Assembly: GCF_020382885.2 (NCBI RefSeq)
Contig: NC_058504.1
Span: 13,031,019 to 13,095,018 of the forward strand
Direction of reading: 5' to 3'
DNA length: 64,000 bases
From: Scatophagus argus
Lineage: Eukaryota; Chordata; Actinopteri; Scatophagidae
The notes beneath the pieces were generated by a model. That model worked only from the letters and a program-made list of their open reading frames with translations, had not been told where the DNA came from and did no database searches. Positions within the stretch are counted from its first letter, which is position 1, and each line of letters opens with the position of its first letter. The position numbers were made by a program, and so were the translations under genes. Below are positions 34,544-48,100 of the stretch, piece by piece.

Positions 34544-37500
34544 TCTTTTCTTTGTTTTTACACATTTATTTATTTATTTCCCCACAGTTGTTCAACGAGC
34601 ACACAATCGACCACAAACCAAACAATAAATTATCTGGCACCAGAAGTCTTCCCAAAGGGGACCTATGATGCCAAAAGGTAATAAGGTTTTTAACAAAATG
34701 AGAAATTTACTTAACAATGACTCTGAAGCCCTCAACAACAATAACTCCACTTTGTTCATGGCTGAGGACATGCACAGCCATACAATGAAGGTTTGAGCCA
34801 GGTGACTTCCGCTCAGAAAGAAAACAAAAATAAAGTGTGTTTGCTCTTAACATGGAGGCAACACAAAATCGATCCATTTTATTTTTATTTTTTATTTTTA
34901 TTTATTTTTTATTTATTAGTTTCATTTGATTTTATTAGGACAAACCTCATTATATACAAGTACATCTCAAAAAATTAGACTATCATGAAAAGTTCAATAT
35001 TTTTGTCACTCTTTCAGTGTCACTCATTTAAATTCATTCGTGTTCATTACCCATAGAGTGAAATATTTCAAGCCTTTATTTCTTGAAATTTTGATGATTA
35101 TAGCTTCAAGACAGCAAAAACCCAAAATTCAGTGTCTCAGAAAATTAGAATATTGTGAAAAAGTTCAATATTACAAAGTCACGGTGTCACACCCTAATCA
35201 GCTAATTCACTCAAAACGGCAGCAAAGGTTTCCTGAGCCTTTAAATGGTCTCTCAGTCTGGGTCAGTCGGCTACACAATCATGGGTAAGACTATACTGAC
35301 TTGACAGATGTCCAGAAGGCAGTCATTCACATCCTCCACAAGGAGGGTAAGCCACAAAAGGCCATTGTTTAAGAAGCTGGCTTAAGCAATGACCTGACAG
35401 AAGTGAAAAAATTTTGCATTTTTTCATGATATTCTATTTTTTTTTTAATGTACTTGTATGTAATAACCTGCACTGATTAAAATAGCAGGAGCATATCTCT
35501 CTGTCAGATATGCTATTCAGTACTTTCTTGTTCACCCATCCAGTTTTGCTTGTATCCTGGCTGTCCTGAATCCAGTGAAATGAATAAGCTGCTGCAGTAA
35601 TAGTTGCACTTTTCAACAAAACTAAGAGGCTGCCTTGTCTCAACACTAACAAACTTTGATTTGCCTTATTTTAGTGACATTTGGTCACTGGGATGCCTAC
35701 TCTATGAGCTCTGTACTCTGAAACCAGCGGTAAGTGACCCAAACGTTTCCATGTCCTCAAAAATTTAACATAATAGAGAATAAAGACAAACACAACAAAT
35801 GAGCTTTAAATGAAGAATTTAATTAAAGAATGTTCCATACAAAAAAAAACATACAAACATCCTGCAATGTTTTCTCAGAGAGCAAAATGACAATTACAAT
35901 TTGTTAAGAAAAAACAAATTAAAATATTAAAGACAATGAAATGGGATGCAGCGAATGAGAGCAGATAAAAAGATGGATAATTAACTGCAGTCACTGTACA
36001 TTTACTGCCTGCCCCCCTCCTGTGAGAAAATGTGGGGATTTAACCAAACTTATACCAAAACCATCCAACATATCAACTCCAAACTTGCAGTCCATGTCTG
36101 CTGTATTTTTTTCTACCTGTCTTTCAGATAAATTGTGAGCAAGATGCTAATCTTACTCAGATGACGCTAATCTCAGGCATAGAATAACATGAGAGTAATG
36201 TAGAAATGCAGTAATTGGTGATTACATTCCTCACTAAGCAAAGTAGCCTTTTTATATTCACAGTCTTTCCTAACAACAATTATCCTTCAGTTCTCAGCAG
36301 GGGCTGCAACCAAGCTCATGCCCACGATAACTGGTGGTCATCTCCCATCTCTCACAGAGCCATTCTCACCAGAACTTCGTGAACTTTTGAACGATATGTT
36401 AAGTAGAAACCCTCAATCAAGACCAACAGCCAGTGAGATCCTGCAGTGTCCTATTATGATAAACTGTCTTTCAGAAAAGGTACGAATATTTCTGTCAAAC
36501 AAAGGCAGAGTTGTTAAAAGTGCCAAAGTCGTACCTGAAGTCAAGATATTATGCTAATATACTTTGGTAGATAGTATAATAGTACTTAAGTTAAAGTCTT
36601 AAAGTAAGTACTAAGTATCAAAATGAGAAGTAAAATTAAGGTATACATATATTCACGTGTGTCAAATCTGATCCTATAATCAGACATGATATTCATCATT
36701 TTTCAGATTATCAGAATATTTTCTCTTTAAACCTGATTAATCTGAAACTGTGGTGGAGTGAAAGTGAAGTGTTTCAGAGACTTTGTTTCCTGCATTCATG
36801 GTGACTCTTAAAAGAATGAGTACAATGCAGCATTTTATGTGCTTTTAATTGAATAACTGCCTAAAGGTACTTAGTTCTCCAATGACAATATTTGTGCTTT
36901 TTTGATAGTGTAAATCAACTGTGGAGACACTCCAGAAAAAGCTGGGAGACCTCAGGGGTCTGGCTGATGGTTTGGAGCGTGTGCATCAAGGCACCACCTT
37001 TGGCAGCTTGGCAGGAGGAGTGATTGGGGCGGCAGGAGGGATAACATCCATAGTGGGCCTGGTACTGGCCCCCTTCACTTTGGGAACCTCTCTTATTGTC
37101 ACTGGAGTTGGAGTAGGGGTGGGAGTACTTGGTGGGGTCACAGCTGGTGTCTCGAATATCACAAAGATGGCCAACCAGTCTGCTGATCGCAAGGCTGTTC
37201 GACGCATCATTAAAGAGTTCGAGGAGAAAATTAATGCAGTTGTCATTTGGCTCCAGGAGCTTATGGGCATTTTACATACAATCAATAGCAGATTTGCCAC
37301 TGAGCAACGCCAGTTCAATAAAGACAACTTGCTCAGGCTTAATGCTGGCATCAGGGCAGGTAGGGGTTTAGTTGGCATTGCTGAACTGGCCCGACTTGCT
37401 CAAGTGATAAACATTGGCAAGATTGCTGCACAAGCATCCAGAGCAGTACGTGTGGCACAGACATTAACGGGTGTGTTTTCTGCTTTATTTGTGGCAGTGG

Positions 37501-37751
37501 ATATATTTTTCATCACCATGGATGCAAAGGAAATACACCACATTAGACAGGCACAAGCAGCAGAGGACACAGGTACAAGTAGCTCTGAGTCAGAGTCTTC
37601 TCAAAATAAAACTCCAGTCAGATCTGAGGTCATGAAATTTGTCCGATCAATCAGGCAGGCAGCAGATAACTTGCAGAAAGTCTTGGATGAGCTGAAAGGC
37701 ATCATCTCATCTCTCCCTTCAGTCCAGGATAAGGGAGCGTCATGGAGTTGA
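32692..37751 (+). CDS. NEK-like pseudokinase-apolipoprotein L fusion, copy C
   Basis: Exons: 32692-32820, 33717-33807, 33957-34048, 34150-34233, 34423-34484, 34588-34677, 35675-35729, 36291-36479, 36909-37751, in frame, 544 residues. It differs from A and B in several ways. The N-terminus is MRAEQS (no myristoylation Gly). Exon 3 is three codons shorter (the 'SQP' repeat is single). The activation motif is DLG instead of DFG. The start of exon 8 is more diverged (FSAGAATKLM). A small deletion near 37735 shifts the last codons, so the protein ends DKGASWS. HKNLTPEN, LAPE, DIWSLGC and the ApoL hydrophobic segments are kept. The TATA/IRF promoter and leader exon are missing directly upstream: 'cagacctc' (32600-32607) is joined straight to 'aatgacagtaac'. 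The leader acceptor (32671-32676) is intact, so expression may depend on the C' promoter at 30342. Confidence 0.83.
34498..34543. repeat. (TATC)n microsatellite in intron 5 of C
   Basis: About eleven units of TATC, located at the position where A has CA/TA repeats. Confidence 0.95.
34957..35456. mobile_element. Tc1/mariner-like MITE in intron 6 of C
   Basis: About 500 bp bounded by CAAGTACAT and its complement. The inverted similarity extends about 45 bp inward (both ends share 'tatcatgaaaa'). TA is found on both sides (34955-34956, 35457-35458). The empty site is present in A (about 11309-11325) and B (about 20620-20636) as 'cattatatatgtagtaacc'. The interior (ttagaatattgtgaaaaag) resembles a widespread fish mariner-type repeat. 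No transposase ORF. Confidence 0.85.
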
Positions 37752-37885
37752 TGTAACCCAAAGATCTCATCGAAGAAGCACATGAAATGACACATTTCAG
37801 TCTCGGTCCAGTTGTAACTTCAGTGCTGCCACCTAGTGTCTGCTCCATGCTGTGTCCCCACCTGATTCAATAAATCAGCTCACAG
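37752..37885 (+). promoter_or_regulatory. 3' UTR of C with CTCF-like motif and polyA signal
   Basis: GCTGCCACCTAGTGTC at 37825-37840 and AATAAA at 37868-37873, as in A and B. Confidence 0.5.
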
Positions 37886-39185
37886 AGGGGATCTCTGATG
37901 CTAACATTTGGGTCTCAAAAGTACAACAAAGCACACCTGACCACCCGATGTCAGAAGTGCGACAACACAATTAATTTGAAAATGTTCATTTAAGTTTGTC
38001 AAGTTAGATTCATGGTCTTCATTGCAAATAATAATAAATCAAGATGGGAACTTTTGGTTTTAAATGGAATTCTTCTTAATTAAATCAATCAAAAACTGAT
38101 TTGATCGCCTTTAAATTATCAGAACTAATTCTTGAGACAAGAATTGGTCAAATTAGTCACGTTATTCTGATGCTGTGTAATAATATAGATATATATATAA
38201 TATGAACATATATTTACTTTTCTGCTTAGTTCTCAATCAGTTAACAGTTTCACATTTGTGTCTCTTTATGATTACAGTCAAAGCCCCCTGTGTGTAGGAT
38301 TTGAAGAAGTTTTAATTTGATGATACTTTGGCACATTACCTACACATGGCTCCATCCACAGATCTGAATTGGGGAATCCTGCAATGAAAAGGCTCAAATC
38401 CATCCTTCCCCAGGACTGTCTCATCTTTCCACAAACAATAATGTGTGCCACTGCAATAATCAGAAAGACGATAGTAACACACTGACACCCTACTAAAAGG
38501 AACTTTAACTGTATTCATACACACTATGATTTTAAGTCATTTGTCAACTTCTTTATCTGAATGGGGACTCTGACCCTGACTGTCTCCAAACTGCAATCTT
38601 GCAATTACCATATGAATGTATTTGTAATACTTGAATGTATACATCTGAAAAATAAATACAAGTTGTAACAAGGATGCTTTCTCCAGAGATTATCTCTCAT
38701 GATTAACACTCACACAAAGCTATCAGTATTATTAAAATGCCTTTAACTTTTAATAATAGTTTATCTCTTTAGTCATTGGTTGGCTGTGTCTACCTCTCAC
38801 GTAGCTATAAAACATTCATTGAGAGCTTGGTGCCCAGACTCCACACTGACTCATTGCTGAGTACTGTCTCCTCACAGCAGAAAGGTCTTGGGTTTGTCAG
38901 CTTTCGGTTTTATCACATCAGACATGCAGGTTGGGTGAAATAGAAACTTTGTTGTCCTTAGCTGTCAGTGTGTCATTTTGTGTCAGTGTGTGTTAATCAT
39001 GTGACAATACCACATTGAGGTTTTTTTTTTTCATCTATGTCTGCCATAATATGGTGCTGCTTTTGATTGTAAAGCGTGCGTTAACTTCATTAATTTGTTA
39101 ATGATGAGTCTTTCTGCAAATTTGAAAGTGCAGAAGTAGCAAACATGCTTTACTTGCCATAAAGCCTTGACTTTACAGATCAGAT
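37886..39185. other. Duplicated 3' flank of C, end of the cluster homology
   Basis: Homologous to the flanks of A and B up to roughly 39180 (cttgccataaagccttgac matches B near 24349). Beyond this no similarity to the cluster was seen. Relative to B, about 150 bp is replaced by TA-rich sequence around 38180-38220. Confidence 0.6.
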
Positions 39186-42100
39186 AACTCACAGCCATCT
39201 GTGCCCATTCACTGTGCCGACACCCTGGAGTTGCCAGTCACCTAATTAACACAGTAAAGGACAGTGGTCAGACATATCATTGGTGTGTGTGCACAGACAC
39301 ACATTATGTGTCAATACTTATGTCCCTCTACAGCTGCCATGATTAGACACACACACACACACACATAGTTCCAATGTACATGATTGACTTTTTCCACTCC
39401 ACTCCTCTCTTATGAGCTAAGCCGCCCTCAACACGGTCTTTTTCACAGCCGGTAATGAAGAACCATCACATTCATTACACACAGACACAGGCAACGCTCA
39501 CACACAAACAAACACACAGACACACACGCGCACGCTCCAACAATGTAATGATAATTTGCTTTGTCATTTTAGCTGAATAACTGAAATGGCAAATTATGTG
39601 ATTCGTACAGATCACATGCACCCTCAGATGAGTTTAGAGTGGACAAAAGTGAGATTATGTTTGACTGGAGGCATTTGTCTGGATGAACTATAATTTGTGC
39701 TAGTCTCAAGGACTATTTCTGAAGCTTTTGGAGAGTTTTGACATGGTGTTATTGATCTGTGTCTAAAACAGACACGGTCAAAGGTGCAGCAGTGGTTTGC
39801 ACTTAATGAAGGCTAAATTTCTGTTTATCACAGAAAATATTAAGGACAAGAATGTCTCCATAGGATGATGTGTGGTGGATTTTCACCACAGTCAGGGCAT
39901 TGTAACTATGAGAGGTATTTACAAAACTTACTCTATTGCTGTCTAATCTCAGTGTGTGGCTGTCCAATCATTTTTAGCCAGTTTTTTGCCAGTTCAGAAA
40001 AAGAGTGACTTTCTGTCTGCATACATGTGAAGAGGGAGGTGGTTACCATTCTGGAGCACCTCATGTTCTCACATAGAAACATTAAATAAAAGCACATTTT
40101 ATTTACCGTCTGACACTCAAAATCAGTAAGAGTTTACGGTCAAGCTGAGCTGCACAAAAAAACACTATGATACTGAAATTTTGGCTTGATTCTTTCTGGA
40201 GTCCAGAACAGTGTGTTAAAATCATGGCATCTTCAGCTTATCTTATCTTTATGGGTGCCTGACTTTAAAGATGCCTATGATCAAGGTCTTTGCTTATAAA
40301 ACCGCATAACCTTGTGCCAAAAGAGACGTCAGCATTGACAGCAGCTGCATTACATACTGCCCCCAGTAAGATACACTGAGCAGTCATCTTTCACCCGGTG
40401 CTTGTTCAGCCAGTATACTCAGTAATACTGTCATTCTGGCAGAGGCTGCTTGAAACAGCCAATGCTAACCCTGTTGTGTGCAATAACTCCCCAGCACACA
40501 CATATGTAAGGTAAGCAAACTTATTTTAACCCAAAATCACGTTCCTTTTTTTCCTCAAACTAAATCTATCCAAGTGGTTTCTATGTCCAAACTTAACCAA
40601 ATTGCAACCACAGGTCACATGACTAAGATAACAAAGGTCAAATGATGATAACTTTCCTGAACATCTAATACTCATGAAATGTGGACAGGATTGAATGACA
40701 TACGAAAAGCTTAAAATGTGTGACATGACACATGAAATACCCCAAACAGTGACATGCTATGTACCATCCCATGAGATCACGTTGTCGTCGACTAAAAATA
40801 TTAAAATATCTTATCATTTCAGCAGGGCAGATTTTTGAGATTCACGCCTCAAAAATGAACACTTTTAAATTATTTCAGTCTGTACAAATGTACAGTAAAG
40901 AGAAGGTTTTTCTGTTTCTTTCATGTTATCATCTTTAACTTTGTGTAGCTCTCTTTCTCTTTCTTTCGCTGACATCAACAACGCAGTCTGCGAGATCAAC
41001 AAAGAGCACAGATCAAGAGCCCACATGCCTGATGTCTACTCGACTGGTCTGCTTTCCTTTCCTGCCATTCCCTCTCTTTCTTCCTCCAAACTTGTTTCAC
41101 CCCTTCACCTAAATCATTTGTATATCAGTTTGTTCTTTCAGTCTTGCGTGAAATGGCACAACACTCAGATTCAATGAGCTGCTTTTAACTCTGTCAGCTT
41201 GGATGCCTGCCTCCGGTGCCACAGAAACAATAGTCCTAATTAAGTTGCTCAAGCTTAAATAAAACTGTCATGTCTTTTGTTAGTCCTCTTTTGATCCTCA
41301 CCCCATTTTCCTGATTTTCTGATATTCATATTCCAGTTCTGTTCATTGTGTCTGATAGACAGAAGAACTGAAAAACAATTGGCTTGATCTAAAAATGGAA
41401 ACAAGTTTCATGTTTGCTTGTGTATGAGTGTGGACAGTCCTCTTCCTGCAGTCCATCATTTCACTAGTTTAGTAGAGGAGATACATGGGGTTGAAACCCT
41501 TGCATGAATGTACATAAACTAATGGTCAAAATGATGACTGAGTGAGGGGAAAAGGGAGTAGATGAACTGACTGATTTTTGTTTTCTTTTGAAGTTTATTT
41601 AAAGTTTTCAGCAATGGTTATGTCATTAGCTGGGTGTTATATATGATGTTCATCTAAATACAATAAAAATTTGACTTGAAGGTAAGTATTATGATGTAAA
41701 TTGTGGTAGTATTTTCTTATTTTTAATATTTTATTATGGGCTTTGCTTGTAATCTCATTCAGCAAATTCAGGTTCAAGTTCCTTTGCAAAATAAGGTTGG
41801 TGTTCAAAAGTTTTCCAGCTGCAAGAGTTGCTAGAGCTTATTTTTTCTTTTTTTGATTTAGCCTTGTGTGATTACTTAATATCTTGTAAAAGCAGAACAG
41901 TGGTCCTTCTGATTATTACGCTTAATGACTTCTTGTTGGTTTTAATTGGAATTTAAATGTACTTCTCTTTGCTTGTCTATCAAACTAATTATTTAGTTGA
42001 AAACATACTTTTCCACCACTCAGGAAGGCTTTAGAAGTGAGGACTTACAATAATTCAGAAATTATTTAAACTAATTAAATCCACAAACATTCTTCACAGA

Positions 42101-45100
42101 TCTGTGAAATGTGTGAGACTGTATCAAATCATCATATTTTTCACAGTTTTCTTAGCAAAGTGCTCTGTAAACATGTAAACATCTTTATAAAATGCATATT
42201 TGTAAGACAGAAATATACACAAAAAGATTTTTATCAAATTTCTTAATGTTTTTTTGTCACCTGCGTTTCTGTTCCAGAGGCTGAAATACGCCTTCAGCGC
42301 CACTTTGCTTCTTCCTAATGAACGTGGAAATGCCAGGGCCACATTATTTAAATTATCTGGCTTTTATGAAACAAACAGGTCAGATAATTATTTTTGATCT
42401 GCATCATTATGTCAAGCTGTTGCGTTTACAAACTAACCGAAGAATTTGAAGCTGGTTGTCAGCCAGTTACAGTTTATTATTTGTTAAATGGTCTGTTCAT
42501 CTTCAACCTGTTGAGAATTCTTACACAGAACATGTAATCCAATGTACTCAGAATGAATCGCGTGATATTTTTCTCTGTAATACTGAGAGGTAAAGTGGCG
42601 CATTAAATCAGCGTTCTTTTTAAATTAAATCTGGTGTCTTGTACAAAATTTAATTTAGTAAATAAATAGTTCAGGATGTCCTGAAACATAAAACAACATC
42701 CGCTTTATAGTACCAGATAATCATAGTGTCCAACAAAGATATAATAAAACTATCAGCTATACAAGTAACATTGTTTTTGCTTGCAAATCAATTTCCCAAT
42801 CATTTTTACATAAACATTTTCAGTTTGATCTTATATGTTTCTGTTTCAGCATCAAAGGTGTGCCGACAGACAGCTCACATAAAAACATTTCAGCACTGTT
42901 CAGCATTTTATGAAAAATGTCATCACAAAGTTAGAAATTTGGCTGGCTGAAGCTTTGAAATTGAAGCTTGGTTCATTTGTGGATTCTGGTGAATGAATGA
43001 ATGAATTCAGGGAACAATGACGCACGCAGCATTCGGTCTCTGATTGCAAAGATGAAACAGTGTGCTCAGACTTGTGTTTTCCATGGCGAAGGACACTAAG
43101 GCTCGCCAGTGCTGTAATATTCAGAGTCATTTGCTAAACTTTGAGAAACACAACCTTATAGTATTTTTTTAATTACGGTACCCACAAGACCACTGGGAAG
43201 CTATGTGGAGAAACAATGATGGTGTTAAAAGAGTAACACAAATAAATCCTTCAGATGAGAATTAGCAGTGGGTGATAAAAGACCCACTTTCCTTTTTTCT
43301 TATGCAGTTATTGTCTTTCACTTTATCTTCTACTCTGAGGCAGGTCTTGCCAGATGTTTCTGAGTTATTCAGAATTATGTTTGACAGTGAGGGGTGTGCG
43401 GGCTGCCTGGAGAAAGTGGCAGCTGGTTTTGACAGCCTCACAGCAGAATGTCATTTAACACATTACTAAAAAGGCAGTGCATATGCACACTGCAAATGCT
43501 AAATCCATCAATCCATTCAGCAGGGCACAATAAGCGTATTATTAAGACAGCAAAGGTCTGATACTAATCCACTTTGCAAGTCTTTATTGCACTCTGTATG
43601 TGTGTGTGTGTGTGTATGAACACAGACAATCCACACATTAATAGCGTCTTATGGTCAAACAAAACCACAGTACACACATGTGTTGAATATCCTTCAGCTG
43701 CACTGGATAAAAACCAAAGGAGACCATCAAGAAAGCAGAAAGGAGGATTTGATAATACGAGAAGGAAAGGAGTAAGAGTGGGCACAATGACGGAGGAGGA
43801 GGGAAAGTGCCAGTCATTTCTTATAGAACTCTAAATATGCAACCGTCTTATTTACTCATCTTTGAATGTCTAATCTGCAATCACAGTGAATGTGTCTTGA
43901 GATTGATAATTATAACCGAGGAGGGAGTTGGCCTTTGTACAGTTTCTCTGTTATCATACTTTGATATATTAATAATATACTATACAAATGATATGCGACA
44001 AAGCAATAAAATGAATCTTTTTATTCATTAGGCACACACAAGGATGCCACTTGCTTCGTGTAAATACTGTTGCCGACCACACTTGCCTCAAATTCTTTTC
44101 ATATATAATAAAATTTGTTTTTAAAGTTATGCAGCAACCATCAGCACATCCTGGTGCTCACGTGATAATATAAGCTGCTTTACCCTCACTTTCTGTCATT
44201 TATTTCTAACCAGTGTGTCTGCTCTCCTTTTTTTTTTTTGTAAGAAAAGAAGGATTTTCAACATGTTGTAAATACAATATTTTATCCATACATTTTCAGT
44301 GTGACTGTTTTGGATGTCATGTTGTGCAGCTGTCGTGCCTGATACAACAGATCATATTTTCCTATCATATTGTGTGTTGTTTATTTTGTAGACTTACTTT
44401 TGCCTCCCAAAATCTTAGCCTCTCTTTACCTTATCTTACCTCTCGTACTCCTATCCACCACACCCCTTATTTTATCTTAGCCGTTTTACCCTTCCTATCT
44501 CCTGTTGTCATTCCCTTGCCGCTGGCCTCTTTCATTCCCCTTCTGTCATTTTTATTATGATGAAATGACGAAGGAATCTCAGCCTCAACAGTAAAAGTGC
44601 CTCCAACAGAGTGCCTCCTTTACCAACAGACCAGCTCACATATATCTTAACGTGACCTCATCCATTCTGAGGACAGAAAGGAATGGCATACTGGAGTGTC
44701 AAGGACCCCGCTGATTTAAAAGGAGGAGAAGAGGATCGCTTTGATCCTACGGTATTCTCAGAATACTGTACAGGATCACAAAGGAGGAAGAAACAGAATG
44801 AACAGAAGCAGTAAAGACTTGGATTTCACTCACAGTGGTGTGAGTGATAACCAGCGATGTCAGTCCTTCCAGTGGAAGCGTTCAGCTTACTGGTGCACTA
44901 ACGAGTCCCTCTGGCCCGGTCTAAAATCACAAGTGGGCTCACTACGATGCTCATCTGTATGAGAAAGGCAAAGACAGATCTCGATTTATTTTATCATCTT
45001 TGATATACAATTTCTCTTGGTCTCGTGATAGTTCACAGACCAAATCCAATGCCTTCCCCCTCAGTTTTAACCATCATTCTTCCCGTCTCCACTCTTCCTG

Positions 45101-48100
45101 CCTTTTTCCTGAACAGTTCTTTTTTTTTATTTTATGTCATGGCTGCTTTTCCAAACCATTTCCCCCATTCTTGCCATCTCTCACACTGTGCCCTCATATT
45201 TCATCCTGACACTCTTTCTCATTAGGCCCTCTATCTCTCTTGTCCACTCGACTCTCTTGTCTATATACCACCTGACTCCCTCTGCTCTGTTTTACTGTTT
45301 ACCTACCGCCTTCTCTCGCTCTCATTCTCTTCCTCTCCTTTTTCACTGTTCTATTTTCATGCCGCATTAGGTTAGTGAGCAGTGTATAGAAACCATATTA
45401 ACCCAGAGCTTGAGGGAGAGATGAGTAGAGGGAGAGACTGAGCAAGCGACCTAAAGAGACGCTCTGAAGTTCTCAGTGTGCTGACAGGGAAAGGGGGAGG
45501 TCATCTATCTTCCGGGTTTTCTCTCTCATCTCCTCCCTCCCCAGACAGCTAATTCAATATGTTGAGACCAGGACAGAGCTCCGTTCCTTTGTCAACAAAT
45601 TTCATTAAGCAACATTAGTAGTGCTATCAGAGGTGACAGGGAGGAAATGATGGATTCAGATTAGAATATTGAAAATGAAAGTGTTGGAAAAGCAAAATGG
45701 CTAATATGTGTGTGTGCATACATTTGTGCACGGTCTCATACTTGCCACACTTCTCCCCAGCCACTTAACAGGCAGAATTTACATAACCCATTTGAATTTT
45801 CATTATTTCTCTTGGAAAGATTTTGTAATTGGATTTTTTTTTTTTTTTTTTTTTTCCCACAGAATTTCTGAGCCCACTCTCACTCAAGAGGAGACGAATA
45901 CTGTTAAATTACTGTACCTTTTGAAGTAGTTAAAGCTGGGTGTGTTTCAAAAAGTTTCGGTCCTGGTAATGTTATTCACATTTTGCGTAAAAACAAAGCA
46001 TTTTAGCCATACTTTACTTACATTCACATTCAGGCTTTTGTAAATGAATCCATCTAAAAATGGCAAGAAACAGAAGTAATTTGCAATCATATTTGCCAAA
46101 TTGTCACATCTTAAAATTATATAGTGCCAAAATGTAAATGTAGTGTTCATTGATCAAACTGTTGCTTAAATGGTTCTCCGAAGTAGAGAAAACGCTGTGA
46201 CAGAAATGCACAATTTGACTGGCCTGACTGCCAGTTTGACACATCTTAGTCATTTCTATATTTAGCTTACAAAACAGTGAATCTAATAATTCTCATCTGG
46301 ATTCCTCGACATTTGATCTGATAGAAAAGTTTTTACCTTTCTATCAGATCATCACCCCATTTATTTGAGATAAAATGTTTTTACCTCAGATAACACACTT
46401 TTGCTGATAATTTTTCAGTTTCAAATGTAGCTCCTTTATTTAAACCAGAGGGGATTCTAACTGGGTATGTGCGGAGTGAGTGTGACCACACAATGTTTGT
46501 TTCTGATTGGTTAAATTAATTAAATTGATTAAAGGTGTTACAATCATCCCATTCTACAACTGTCATTAGTCTCAAGAGATACACCACTCTACCACTTGTT
46601 TTATGACCAAGTACAAGTATTTACATGTGCGTACTTGCCAAAGTTGTTTTTGTCGAATCTCAGTGTCAAATGGGTGAGCTTGTTTTTGAATTTGTTCACG
46701 GAGAAGTATTTTAGAAATTTTCAGACAACGAAACAATCTGACTAGATGAATCTGTCCTGGAGCTAACTGTTATTAAATGTGACAGACTAATTCGGTTGGC
46801 TTTATTATCAGGGCAAAACAAAACAAGACTGTTTAACACTGATTCTGTTTTGTGTCAAAATAATATTGTCAGTGGCAGACTGCTGAAAAATAAAACCTAG
46901 GGAGAGGAATTCACACTATTTTTTTTGATGAAGAACTATCGTCCCACAAAATATCAAAAAAAAAAAAAAAAAAAAAAATGTTTTTACAAATGTTAATACA
47001 GGTATAATTTGGGCAACACAGGCTATCCATTTGAGTCCAAATGTGATCGGATTTTGGGGGTGTGTTTCTGCTGGGAATTTGTACAGTGCATTTCATTCAT
47101 GAAATAGACCTCACCTTTAAAAGAGAGGAGTAATAACAGGATATGCAACACTCAATCTGACATTTTGAGTTCAACAAGGCTCAGATGTAAACATGACCTT
47201 TAAGGAATTAATTGCTGGTGGCCTGCACCACAGGAGACCTAAACGTAGCCACACCTCTGTTTTCCCTTTTCCTAACTAAAAGAGCAACAGAAAGAACAGC
47301 AAAGAAATGTCTTGACTTCACAGCCTGACACACTTTAAATACAAAATACAAATTTTCTGAAGTAACATCTGGTACATCTGTGTCGACAGCAACACACTGC
47401 AGAAGCGATGAAGGTTTGAACTCACAAGCTGTTTTTAACGTTTGGCCATCTTTCCAGTTTTAGTACAATGTGTCGTAGACAGGCTTGCGCACACACACCA
47501 AAAGAGACACGATTCTCACTGAGGATTTCTCAGAAACATGCTTGCATCAATAGCACATGATTACTGAATTAACCAAAACCATTTGATTACAGGCAGCAAA
47601 AGACAACATCACTGCTGAGCAAACCTAATTTCGTCGAACCACAGGTGCAGCCTGTCGGTAAGGATACACTGACCGACTGCAACAAGTAATCCGTGAAATT
47701 TTCACACACGCAGATATTCTTGTTTTATTCTGGCCATGATGCAGTCAAGTGAACTGACTGGTGTCTCAAGTGGGTGAAGCTCTCATCTGTCTGAAAAGCA
47801 GAGATCTCACTAGACTCATTTGTTGAAATAAAGTGACTGCTGAAGAGGCTTTGTACAGTAGGTCAAGATATTTTTCACCGCACATCAACATCACACTTCC
47901 TGCACTGGCAATAAATGTTGCAGCGTGGTTGCATAAGAACATCCAACATTGAAAATCCATATTGTCTTGTGAGTGAATTGGTTTCCCTCTCTTTTGACAC
48001 CTCCTCTTCGCTGTGTTTTTGTTTTGTTTTTTTCTTCCCTCCCTCCCTCCCGCCCTGTCCCCCTTCGACTGGCTCTTTGGCAGCTACAGGGAGCAGTGAT

